From the NCBI GenBank assembly GCA_022605405.1, contig JABYQQ010000004.1, forward strand, positions 248,001-312,000: DNA of 64,000 nt, in the 5' to 3' direction. Shown here one piece after another: positions 12,286 to 21,743 of this stretch; the stretch's first letter is position 1; every line of letters starts with the position of its first letter. The position numbers and the translations under genes are program-made. Under the pieces are notes generated by a model that saw nothing but the letters and a program-made list of their open reading frames with translations, was not told the origin of the DNA and made no database searches. Source of the stretch: Earliella scabrosa (lineage: Eukaryota > Basidiomycota > Agaricomycetes > Polyporales > Polyporaceae).

Positions 12286-12608
12286 GTAGTACTTAAAGCC
12301 TGGAGAATGCCTTAGCCCCAGCGCGGCAGCATGTGTGCTTGTATAGCGATGACATGACGTTCACGGTCTTGGCGTTGGCCAGAGGGATTGCTTCGGACGT
12401 GCAGTCAGGATGCTCACACATTAAGTAGAGAATGATGGGACACTTGTTGGAAAGTAAGACATCGCTACATGACATGCGAGACAACGTGTGGTATTCGAAG
12501 TACATAGAGACAGGCTACATGCAAGGACGTGGACACAGCGAGATTGCAGAGAGAGGACGGGGGACAGGCATGACGGGCGGGGCTTCTACTTGGGATGAGA
12601 CGAGGCAA
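12286..12608. other. Convergent intergenic region
   Basis: This stretch separates the convergent TET/JBP and cysteine-cluster genes. I see no open frame with recognisable content and no repeat in it. It probably holds the two 3' untranslated regions. Confidence 0.4.
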
Positions 12609-12971
12609 CTACAGTACACCGACCGACAAGAGACTCACAACGAGGAAGAGCGGGGCGTGGACACTTGAACGTGTGGCCATCACGCCTCGATACGACGGCC
12701 TAGAGGGAGGCAGAGGTCAGTTATAACACAAGAGGAGGAACAGTGAGAGTACTTGCGCTTCTGGGGGCGAGCCACCGTGCTCGTCGACGGTCCCTCCATG
12801 AGCTCGTCCACCTCCTCCTCGTCCTCCTCGTCCTCCTCCTGGGCGCCTGGAAGGACAGCGATGGTGACCTCGCTAGGCGGGTCATTGCTCTGGCCGTTCG
12901 CGGCCTCGCTCTCGCTCTCGCCCTCGCCCTCGCCCTCGCCCTCGCCCTTGCCCTCGCCCTCGCCCTCGCCC

Positions 12972-13003
<32 letters not shown>

Positions 13004-13745
13004 CGAGCCATCGACCTCGTACCGATAGAGGACCGCCTTCTGCTTGAGGGTACGGACGGTGTCCTCGAGGGCGGCGATCCGGGCGTCTCCTTCGGCGACG
13101 CGTTCGAGCAGGAGGCGGGCATAGGGCTGCAACTTCTTAGGGAACGCAGCGATCAGCTGCTCGTCGTCATCGCGCTCATCATCACCATCGCGCTCACCGT
13201 CCTCGACCTCGTCGTCACTCTCCTGGGGCGGGGGTACGGGGACAACCGCGCGGGGTTGTTTGCCGCGGCCAGCCCACACAGCGCCCGGCGGGTACGCTTG
13301 CAAGTGGTTGTCTTTGGCGACTTTGTACGCGCGAGTGTTGGGCTGTTTGCGCCATGATTCGCGCTTGTTAATAAGTCCTATGGGAGATGAGGGAGTATTA
13401 TGAAAAGTTAGTGAACAGGGAGGTTAGTGATGGGGACGTACTCGTGAGCCAGTCGCACTTGCGCTCGTTCCTCGTGAAGCATTCGAAACACTTCCACGTG
13501 CACAGGTTGGTGGCCGTGCACGGGAAGTCGTTCTTCACGCACGCAGCACAGCGCTTTTTGCGAGCGTGGTCGAGGTCTTCGAAGAGTTGCGGGGTGACAA
13601 GTTCGGGTGCGAGGAGCGCGGGGAAGATCTTGATCTTCTTGTGCTTGTCGCGGGCGACTTGAACAGCTTCGCGGAGGTCGGGCATGTACGAGTCCTCGGG
13701 GGCGTCAGGGACGTTGGGGGGGCGATGTTGAGACGACGCGGACAT
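12609..13745 (-). CDS. Small cysteine-cluster protein with Gly-Glu repeat, transposon-associated
   Basis: Exon 1 (13745-13442) begins MSASSQHRPPN and carries a cysteine cluster, KRCAACVKNDFPC followed by CTWKCFECFTRNERKC, which could bind one or two zinc ions. A 64-nt intron (13441-13378, donor GTACGT) leads to exon 2 (13377-12753) with a short coiled-coil-like stretch (LLERVAEGDARIAALEDTVRTLKQK) and a long Gly-Glu run encoded by a hexanucleotide repeat. A 53-nt intron would lead to exon 3 (12699-12609), giving 339 residues; if it is retained, translation stops at 12680. A GTG codon at 13820 in the same frame is less likely as the start. I do not recognise a named family. It converges on the TET/JBP gene. 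Confidence 0.55.
12905..13001. repeat. CCCTCG hexanucleotide microsatellite in coding sequence
   Basis: About 16 imperfect copies of CCCTCG on the plus strand encode the (Gly-Glu)n run of the minus-strand cysteine-cluster gene. The unit is a multiple of three, so length changes keep the frame. Such arrays commonly vary in length between strains. Confidence 0.9.
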
Positions 13746-13894
13746 GGTGGAGGCTCGGAAGCAGGAGGATGCCTCGCGAGGGGTCATATAGAGGGATGCT
13801 GCGGTAGGCGACGCGATCACGTGTGCGCGTCGGGGAGCTCACGGAGAGACACAGGGAAGGGCACTTAGTGCGTGAACAGCCCTTGCTTTCAAAG

Positions 13895-13975
13895 GCCTTT
13901 GGCGGAGTTGGTTCGGCGCGCGCGTTTGTTTTGCTGGCAAGCGCGCGGTCGGGAGTTCGAATCCCGATCAACGCA
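13895..13975 (+). other. tRNA-like remnant
   Basis: The segment has a D-arm-like GAGTTGGT, a GC-rich stem around GCTGGCAAGC and a T-arm-like GTTCGAATCCC followed by GATCAACGCA. There is no complementary 5' acceptor strand and the T-stem pairs poorly, so it is not a working tRNA. It lies between the transposon cluster and the broken monooxygenase gene and may be a tRNA-derived repeat fragment. Confidence 0.3.
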
Positions 13976-14040
13976 CGGATACATCTGTTCTCGCGCGGAT
14001 GTATCTGCGAGACGATCCAACACTCTAGCGGATACATCTG
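13976..14040 (+). repeat. Three short direct repeats CGGATACATCTG at a gene breakpoint
   Basis: Copies start at 13976 (exact), 13996 (two changes, CGGATGTATCTG) and 14029 (exact). They sit immediately outside the truncated 3' end of the left monooxygenase gene. Confidence 0.75.
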
Positions 14041-14042
14041 CT

Positions 14043-14987
14043 TCACTGAGAACCTACGTGAGCCGCGTCTCCGATGAGCGAGACTCCCGGAACGTGGTCC
14101 CAGCGATGGCCGACGGGGAGGTAGTACAACGGGCGATGGTAGATCGCCTCCTCGTCGCACTGCTCAATGAACTTGCGCATCCACGGCGCCCAGTCCTTGA
14201 AGATCTCCAGCAGCGCCTTCCTCGCCTCCGCAGGGTCCTTCGGCGTCATCCACGACTCGGGCGCGGTGTGCCACGCATAGGCGCGGAGACGGCCGTCGCT
14301 GTTCAGCTGGAACGTGAACATCTTGCCGTCCTGGGGCGTGTACACGCTGCCCTGGCCAATCGCCTCGGCGATGTCCTTCTGGTCCGGATGGGCGGCGACC
14401 TCGGGCTTGATGGAGACCTCTGTGCCGTTGACACCATAGTAGAGCAACTTGGCGGAGGACACGAGCGGCCGGACACGCGAGTTGCCTCCGTCGGCGCCGA
14501 TGAGGATGTCGGTGGTGGTGACGGTGCCGTTTGTGAAGGTAAGCTCGTGCTGTCCGCCGCCCAGAGGACGGACGGAGGAGAGGCCGTGTCCCCACTTGAC
14601 CGAGTCAGCAGGGACCGCGTCGAGGAGGATCTTGCGCAAGTCGCTGCAGTCGATCTCGGGGCGCCAGTCGAGAGGGTCCTTGGCCTCGTCGGTGGGCTCG
14701 TAGACCAGGACGTTTCCGTGCTTGTCACAGGTCCTCATCTCCTCGCCTTCGCAACGGGAGTGCGTCTTAAAGGCGTCGTCGAGGCCGTTCTCGCGGAGCG
14801 CGCGTTGGCCGCTGTAGTATCCGAGGTCCAGGGTACCGCCCAGGTGCGCGCGGGAGGCGAACCCGGCCTCGCGCTCGTAGAGCGTCGCAGGTATGCCTCG
14901 GCGGTGGAGTGTGAGGAGGAGCACAAGACCGGCTGGTCCGCCACCGATGATGGCGATGCGGGGTTGAGCGGTGGAGACGGAAGTCAT
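14043..14987 (-). pseudogene. FAD-dependent monooxygenase, 3'-truncated paralogue
   Basis: The frame encodes 314 residues, starting MTSVSTAQPRIAIIGGGPAGL with the N-terminal Rossmann GxGxxG motif, then the DG motif region DILIGADGGNSRVRP and the second FAD contact LIGDAAHV. It stops three residues after GDAAHV. The tandem neighbour at 15849-17048 continues for about 80 more residues. The lost part includes the helix after GDAAH that contacts FAD in class A flavoprotein monooxygenases, so the product is probably inactive. The 314 codons that remain have no stops, which suggests a recent break or residual expression. The substrate cannot be inferred. Confidence 0.75.
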
Positions 14988-15848
14988 GGTCTAGGAGACA
15001 CAGATAAGTGTGCGATCATCATCAGATTCCAAGTACTCACTCGGTGTTTCTGCAGATAGCTAGGATGAGTGTGTTGTGCTTCTTCAAGTCCACGCTGGAC
15101 TCGTGTGCATATAGACATGGGCGATTGGCGATGTCGTTAGTCGTGCCACGCCACACATCACAGCCCATTGGCTCTCGGCCTGGCCACTTGCTGCGTATTT
15201 GTTGTCTGACTGATCCTCTCGCAGGAGCTGCAGCCGCAGAGTCAGCTATAGGTATACGATAGAAGTACTCGTGAGATTCCGCAGGCGTGGCAATGGCCGT
15301 GAATCCGTATCGGTCAAACCTTGAATACGTACAGACCCTCGCAGCGCCCCGGGTCGAAGTGCTTTCCGAGTCATCGGCACCAAGCTGTCTGTCCACTTAA
15401 CCGCAGGCGTACACCCGAATGAATGGCCTCAATTGCTGTGCATCAATCGGCAAGGAGTAACTTACCAATGACACCTGTCAAAACTACGGAGCTGTGGGAT
15501 CGTCATTGTCAGCGAGAGTCAGAAGAACATGACGTGTCTCCGTACGGCACCTGAGGCCCGGGATGGCACAAACTGGCTACTCACGATGATGATGGGCCTG
15601 TCCTGTAGTACATGGGAATCGACGACGCAGGAGGGGAGCTTCCTCGCGCACGTATACCAACAGACTCCTGAGCCGAAGTTTACACTGTGAGCAGGTCAAT
15701 CAGTCGCCAGTTCTAGGCTAGTACAGGTGTCTGGTGATACAGGTTGCATTGAGTGGTGAGTGTAACGAGTGGGTGAAGTTCTACAACGGTACCTTCGACG
15801 TACAAGTACAAACGAGCAGTGTCGTTCTCGTGCTTCCATCGCGAAGGC
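14988..15848. other. Intergenic region between the monooxygenase copies
   Basis: No convincing coding potential is present in these 861 bp. The part just upstream of the left copy would be its promoter. I see no mobile-element ends. Confidence 0.4.
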
Positions 15849-17048
15849 TTACTTCGTGCGCCTCTCACTCGGATCCATGACCGACTCCATCATCTTCACG
15901 AACTCGGCGGCCGACTCTATGTTCGCCATGTGCTGGAACTGCTCCACCGTCTCGTCCGCAATCTTCCCGGCACTCTCGAACATCTTGGACTCCCAGGCAG
16001 CGATCGCCGCCTCTCTCTCCTCCACGGGCTTACCCTGCGAGATGGCGTCAGCAAGCACGACGCCGAGCTCGAGGCCGTCGAGCATCGCGAGGTTCGCGCC
16101 CGCGCCGTTCGGGCCCATGACATGCGCAGCGTCTCCGACGAGCGTGACACCGGGGACGTGGTCCCAGCGGTGGTTCGCAGGGAGGTGGTACAACGGGCGG
16201 TGGTAGATCGCCCTGTCGTCGCAGTTCGCGATGAACTTGAGCATCCACGGCGCCCAGCCCTGATAGATCTCGAGGAGTACCCTCCTCGCCTCGTTGGGGT
16301 CGCTGGGCGTCATCCAGTCCTCGGGGGCGGCGTGCCATGCGTAGGCGCGGATCCGGCCGTCGCTGTTGCGCTGGAACGCGAAGAGCTTGCCGAAGTGCGG
16401 CACGAACACGCTGCCGTTCCCGACGGCCTCGACGATGTCCTGCATGTCGGGCCGAGCAGCGACCTCGGGTGAGATGGAGATCTCCGAGCCGGTGAACCCG
16501 TAGTACTGGAGCGTGGCGGGCGACACCAGCGGGCGGACGCGCGAGTTCGCGCCGTCGGCGCCGATAAGGATGTCGCTAACGACGGTGGCGCCGTTCATGA
16601 AGGTGAGCTCGTGTTGGCCGTTGGAGAGGGGCCGCACGGAGGACAGGCCGTGGCCCCACTTGACGGACTCAGCGGGGACAGTGTCGAGGAGGATCCTGCG
16701 CAGGTCGCTGCGGTCGATCTCGGGGCGGACGTCGAGCGGATCCACCTGCTCTCCGGGTGCGTGGAGGAGGAGGTTCCCGTCCTTGTCGCATATCCTGAAC
16801 TCCTGGCCTTCGAGACGGGAGTACTTCTTGTACGAGTCCTCGAGCCCGTTCTCGCGCAGCGCACATTGGCCGCTCAGATAGCCGAGGTCGAGGGTGCCTC
16901 CGAGATGCGAGCGGGATGAGAAGCTGGCCTCGCGCTCGTAGAGGGTGGCAGGGATCCCACGGCGGTGGAGAGTGAGGAGGAGCACGAGGCCGGCAGGTCC
17001 GCCACCGATGATGGCGATGTGGGGCTGAGATGTAGGTAGGGAAGACAT
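15849..17048 (-). CDS. FAD-dependent monooxygenase (class A flavoprotein, TetX/UbiH-like fold)
   Basis: This single-exon gene encodes 399 residues starting MSSLPTSQPHIAIIGGGPAGL. It has the dinucleotide-binding GGGPAGL, a long substrate-domain segment, the DG motif DILIGADGANSRVRP and GDAAHVMGPNGAGANLAMLDG near residue 305, where FAD ribityl contacts are expected. Length is normal for this family of single-component aromatic or antibiotic hydroxylases. These use NAD(P)H and O2 to hydroxylate a small molecule; the substrate here is unknown. It is the intact member of a tandem pair with the truncated copy at 14043-14987. There is no signal peptide, so a cytosolic enzyme is likely. Confidence 0.88.
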   Translation of the reverse strand: MSSLPTSQPHIAIIGGGPAGLVLLLTLHRRGIPATLYEREASFSSRSHLGGTLDLGYLSGQCALRENGLEDSYKKYSRLEGQEFRICDKDGNLLLHAPGEQVDPLDVRPEIDRSDLRRILLDTVPAESVKWGHGLSSVRPLSNGQHELTFMNGATVVSDILIGADGANSRVRPLVSPATLQYYGFTGSEISISPEVAARPDMQDIVEAVGNGSVFVPHFGKLFAFQRNSDGRIRAYAWHAAPEDWMTPSDPNEARRVLLEIYQGWAPWMLKFIANCDDRAIYHRPLYHLPANHRWDHVPGVTLVGDAAHVMGPNGAGANLAMLDGLELGVVLADAISQGKPVEEREAAIAAWESKMFESAGKIADETVEQFQHMANIESAAEFVKMMESVMDPSERRTK

Positions 17049-19690
17049 TGTCTAATTGGTCGAGGTCAGCTGATGTGCGAAGGTGAATTTTAACCACTCA
17101 CTCAGTGGCGACTCGGTGTATCGACTCGGTATCTCCTGCTCTTCAGAGGAGAGTAGACAGAGACTCTGGTTATAAGTATGTGCAGCTGCCGAGCCTCGTG
17201 ACCGATGAAGCCCGAAGGGCTCCAACTGTGTACGAATACTTTCGGCAGCTCGGATGCGCCAGTGCATCAGGGAACCGCGCAAGCAACGATCATGGCTGAT
17301 AATGGCCGTCGAACCTCTGGCATGTATTATAGGCGCTCGTCGAGACGACAAACAATGGTAGAGGGTTGTCGAGCCCGACGCTATTCGGTAGACCGTGCTC
17401 GAGCGCGTGCATGTTATCTAGAGATAAGTGGAGCCCGAGGATATTCTGTAAGGCGTCGACAGAACAGCGTCGAGCCCGGATTTGAATGGTCGAAATGACA
17501 CGAACATGAACAATCTCGTACTGGACATCATGGCGAGGAGCGCATGCCATAAGAGCGGGGGGCATAGCGCGGGTTCAGGATGTCTCAAACAGCAATAAGG
17601 AGCATATATTATATTTGAGAGCTTGTGACAAGCCCATGCAGCGAATACATCATCTGTCATTTTGCAAGTACGTCGACCCAGCGCAGTGCTTATGCTCAGG
17701 CGGCTCGGGGATCCTCATCGTGACTGTACAGATCCCTCGCACTCCCAGGGGGTGTTCCATGCGTACTGCTTAACACGTATGCCAGTGGATACTCACCTCA
17801 CCATGCCCAAATCCCGTGCTCTATGCCGCCTCCAGTGTCCTCGGTGGTGTCCTTGCTAGTCATACCAGTATAATTGGCTCCCGGCTACCGTCTTGAGTTA
17901 CAGTAGAATGGATGCGCTAGTCAAGGAGAAGCTTATGGAAAGCGACGAGAAGAGGATGAGATGAGCGACGCCGTAAGCAAGTGAAGACGTATCCGATTTG
18001 AAGAATGAGGGTGTGAGGGCACTCAGGCTGCATAGCAGAGAGGGCGAAAATCGTCCAAGTGCTAGACGCCCGTTGGGCGAGTCGTGACGTCATCCTGCCA
18101 CTGTCGGGCAGGTCAGGGCAGGTCTTCTGCTTCCCCCAATGCCCCGCCCATAAATTCGCCCTTTCACCTTTCGCTCCCCTCTTGCTCTTCTCCCTGTGTC
18201 CACCATGTCTATTCCTTCTCTCCTGCAGCCCCTCCGCGACCAGGTTCAAGTCCGATAGGACAGCAGCCGATGCTGAATGAGAATATAGGTCCGTATATGC
18301 TGTCTATTTCGTTCACGCTGACCTACATCATTGCTAAATCGTGACTATATGCGCGTTGTAAGCGCATATAGATGGTCCCGTTTTGTGCTGATCTACTAGA
18401 GCCCGTCTGAAGGTATGTCTTCACCTAGCGTCCGCCCGCATTTCGTCCACTCGTGTGTTTGAGCTCGTCTCGTGTGTGCCTTCGCTTGTGCCCATTCTAG
18501 GCAAGTCTCTCTTATGCATCTCGGCAGGATCCCACTCTCCTCGCATCCATCTGCCCGCTCCTGTCAATCTCGTGCGCACTCTTGCTCCCCCACACCTGTC
18601 TGCGCTGGTCTTCGCGAATCTTGGGCCGTTGTCCCTCGTGCTGCGTCGTCTTGTGATTGTCGCTTGTCCTCTTGCGTGTCTGCTTGTGCTTGTCTCGCCC
18701 TCTCGCGCTCATCTCATCTCATGCCATCCCCGCTTGTGCTCGTCCTGCAGCCACTTACCGGGTTTTCTCTTTGATCAAGCTATTTCCGCATTGGTGAGTT
18801 CATATTGCCCCTACTCACCGAGCTGTCTTTATGCCTAGACTGGCCCGCTGTTGCTTGCTTGCATGTAATCAGTACCGCCATTTCCTCAATATATTTGTGA
18901 TTTATCTCTTATTTTTTCCGAGCATGGTCTGAGTGGTATCACCGAATTCTATTCGCTGTGAATGCATTGGTTGAGCCGGGGATATGACCACCCGCTATAG
19001 AACACATCATACGTGATGGAATGTCGTCGGGCACGATAGAACGTCACTCGGGCCTCTGTAGTGAATCGTCGAGCCCGCCCGCCTTCTATCGAGTATGATA
19101 GAGAGCGCCCGTGGGCTCTATCATGCACTACCATAGACCACGCGAGTTATGACAGAGAACCGTCGCACACGTCGCTTTCTAGCACTCTCTACTAGGGTAA
19201 GGCAAGGTCCATCGTGGGAAGAATTCACTTTACGGACCCTATCATGCTCGAAGGGTTCTGTCATCTATGACCGTACTCAGTGCCGGTTCCCTGATGTGGG
19301 TGGACGAAAGCGTTCGGCTTCGGTTGCATAGTAACATTGAGCGACGTGCGAATGCTGTCGGCTTCGGCTGCCTCAGAATACGGCCGATCCTCGCAGCCCA
19401 TGTGGACAGCTGATCAACAGAAACATTTTGACATCGACGCTCTGAATTGCTATAGGAGAAGTGGCCGGGTGAGAACTTCTTCAAAGTAGACGCTACCCGG
19501 GTAACAATGGACTAGACCTTCGCCACTAAGTATTCCGAGTCTCATCGCGTCATCGGCATCAGGGTGTGAGACATCCTTCTTGTGGTGGTCCGAATAGTCC
19601 GAAGTCGAACGGGGAGTTCGGATGCTTGAACCAACGAGTGAGTGCTGATTAACTGGATTACCGTGCATATTCCGCCGGATCCGGCGGATG
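17049..19690. other. Gene-poor region with clustered short motifs
   Basis: No gene is supported in these 2.6 kb. Two blocks, about 17290-17485 and 18960-19290, are rich in variants of GTCGAGCCCG and CTATNNTAGA-like words. The sequence between them (about 18100-18850) is pyrimidine-rich on the plus strand. The arrangement resembles the subterminal repeats of a degenerate non-autonomous DNA element, but I found no terminal repeats or target duplication. Confidence 0.35.
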
Positions 19691-20470
19691 ATTGACGCCC
19701 CCACGTGCTCGCACCGCCTCCATGTCACGAGCCGCCTTGTCAATGTGGCCTCGTGTTCGCCCCTGCATTAACATCCACCCAATCCACGAAGGTGTTCCCT
19801 TCCCGCCTTCCCCTTACCCACATCCTCCGTTCTCCATTATTCATCAACGTTATCCACCCCTCGTACTTCCTCCCGCGTGCGTCTGCCATCCTACAGCTTT
19901 ATTCTGCGCCCCCCCCATGCCACGTCGATCTATTCCATAGGCCTTGCACATAGGGCGATACCCCCATGCCCGTCGCAGTATTGTTACATCGCCTCTTTCT
20001 CCTCGAGCTCCGCCCTTCTGTACCCATGTCCGCCTTCGGGAAGGTATGGGCCTCCTTTCCTCCAACTGTCGCACTCGTCCCTATCCACCTCATGCAATGT
20101 CGCCATGCTCCAGCCCGTCCACCCGTAATGTATTTAACTATGTATCCCTAGAGCGCAGTGAACTATGTCTTACACATACCCAAGCACTCTTTCTACTGCA
20201 CGAAGGGCATCATGCGCCGCCCCTCCCAATTAACCATCACTGTCCCAGTGTGCCAGGCTCGTTTCGAACCTTACACAACCCCCGTTCTGCCAAAGTACGT
20301 GCTATAACCACACAGTTGCAGCCACACTGACATACCATTGCACCTCCCGCATCATTGCTGCCTTCCAGTGTCGCCTTCTGTACCCATGCCCTATGCCGAC
20401 GTCGCACGGTTCACCACCGGGACCGTTGTAGAGTTCACTGTTTCCCCAGAAACGCAGAGTTGCTTCGGAT
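19691..20470. other. Pyrimidine-rich intergenic stretch
   Basis: CCCATGTCC- and CTTCC-like words dominate the plus strand. Frames that are open here have Ser/Pro/Leu-rich low-complexity translations and are not supported as genes. It may be a promoter or long leader for the gene starting at 21744. Confidence 0.35.
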
Positions 20471-21020
20471 GCAAGTGCACTCCTCTAGCTTCCGCTCTTC
20501 CCCAGTGCGCGAGAAGATCACGGGTCTGACTTCACTCATGCGCTCCAATGGAGAAAGTACTCTACGGGCTAAGCGACCTTCGGCATTTCTACAGAAGCCG
20601 CTCCCTGGACTCATGCATCTTTCCGCAGTTGGTGTGAAGGTGCCCTTCCGTCGACCGGATCTGTTCGTCACTTCGCCGCAAGTGCGCTCCTCCACCTTCC
20701 GCGCTTCCCCTGTCCGCGAGAAGATGACGGGTCTCCGACTTCACTCATGCGCTCCAATGGTCAACGTACCCTACGCGGTAAGCGACCTTACGCTTTTCTA
20801 CAGAAGCCGCTCGCTGCACTCATGCATCTTTCCGCAACTGGTGTGAAGGTGCCCTTGCGTCGACCGTCGCCTTCCAGAGTTCTCGCGAACGGCTCACCTT
20901 CTCTCACTCATCCTTCCGCTGCTGCTGAGAATGTGCCCTCCCGTCGTACTCGGCCTTCAAGAGTTGTTTGGAAGGGATCACCTTCACTGACGCATCCTTC
21001 CGCGCCTTCCGCACAGGTGG
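20471..21020. repeat. Degenerate tandem repeats (about 207 bp, then about 78 bp units)
   Basis: A unit of about 207 bp starting near 20471 recurs from 20678. Both copies contain CACTCATGCGCTCCAATGG and CTACAGAAGCCGCTC followed by ACTCATGCATCTTTCCGCA. From about 20867 a shorter related unit (…CCTTC(C/A)AGAGTT…TCACCTTC…CATCCTTCCGC) repeats about twice. Copies differ at many positions, so the array is old. Confidence 0.65.
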
Positions 21021-21743
21021 TTTTGTCTCATGTCCTGCCACCGCGAACATCGTCTGTCCCGCCCCACCGTTCTGCAACCAGACAGAAGGCGTCTCCTCGC
21101 CACCGTTGCGATTGTCCTTGCCCTGTTCAACATCGCTACTCGTGCAGTCTGCTTTGCACTCTTCCTCAGCACAACTTTTGCAGCCCCACGGACCCAAATC
21201 CAGCTCTCGTCGATGTCATATTCGTCGGCGTTACAATGGGATCCCCGACCCCACATGCACTTCATCGACGCTCACGGCCCGCCATCGTCTTGGTCCCCCT
21301 CTAAGCACGTCCTTCGTTGGGCACGGGCTCAGCATACGTCCGACCTATTGCTTCCAGCCAGTTCCAGCATCTCCGTCCCAGTTGACCTCAGGGCACGCTC
21401 CGTACCTCGTTGGACCCTCGCCTCACGACACCCCGAGGTCCGATCGCGTCTCATACCACGAATCCTCGTCCACCTCCCTCGCCACTCTTTCTGGGCATAT
21501 CCGCGACAACCCCAGCGCGACATCATATTACTCAGCTACGCTGCGGCAGCACTATGTCGCGCACCGCGCGCTCACTCGCCCTGTTGATGGGCACTGAGCG
21601 GCTATATAGCTGGCCCGCAGTCTTGCGAATCTCGCCCTCGCGTTCACCTCAGCTCACTCATCGACATCATCCTCACGCCCCGTGCGCTCTCATCGTGCCC
21701 TTGCGAATTCCATCTCGTGCCATCCCTTGCCTCGCAGCGGTCC

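Larger units (their letters stand above)
223..13745. mobile_element. KDZ-TET/JBP transposon gene cluster (ends not found)
   Basis: Five genes of transposon type lie together: an HMG-box protein, a large Cys-containing protein, a CxC2-type KDZ transposase, a TET/JBP dioxygenase and a small cysteine-cluster protein. KDZ (Kyakuja-Dileera-Zisupton) elements that carry TET/JBP and sometimes HMG-box genes are a described class in basidiomycetes, so grouping these genes as one element is inference from known gene content. I could not find terminal inverted repeats or a target duplication, so the limits given are simply those of the genes. The transposase and dioxygenase are both free of stops and frameshifts once their introns are removed. 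Whether the two outer minus-strand genes move with the element is not shown by the sequence. Confidence 0.6.

Noticed and set aside
12743..13357. Plus-strand frame with an Ala-Leu repeat
   Set aside because: The repeat is the complement of the hexanucleotide encoding Gly-Glu; frame openness comes from the repeat.
13895..13975. Functional tRNA gene
   Set aside because: The 5' acceptor strand is missing and the T-stem does not pair; listed only as a tRNA-like remnant.
13872..15059. Long plus-strand open frame opposite the truncated monooxygenase
   Set aside because: It is the antisense shadow of a GC-rich coding gene, and its translation has no family character. The minus-strand product has clear FAD motifs.
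18455..18838. 127-codon frame that looks like a membrane protein
   Set aside because: It is a Leu/Ser/Val-rich translation of a pyrimidine-rich stretch with alternative open frames; no supporting motif.
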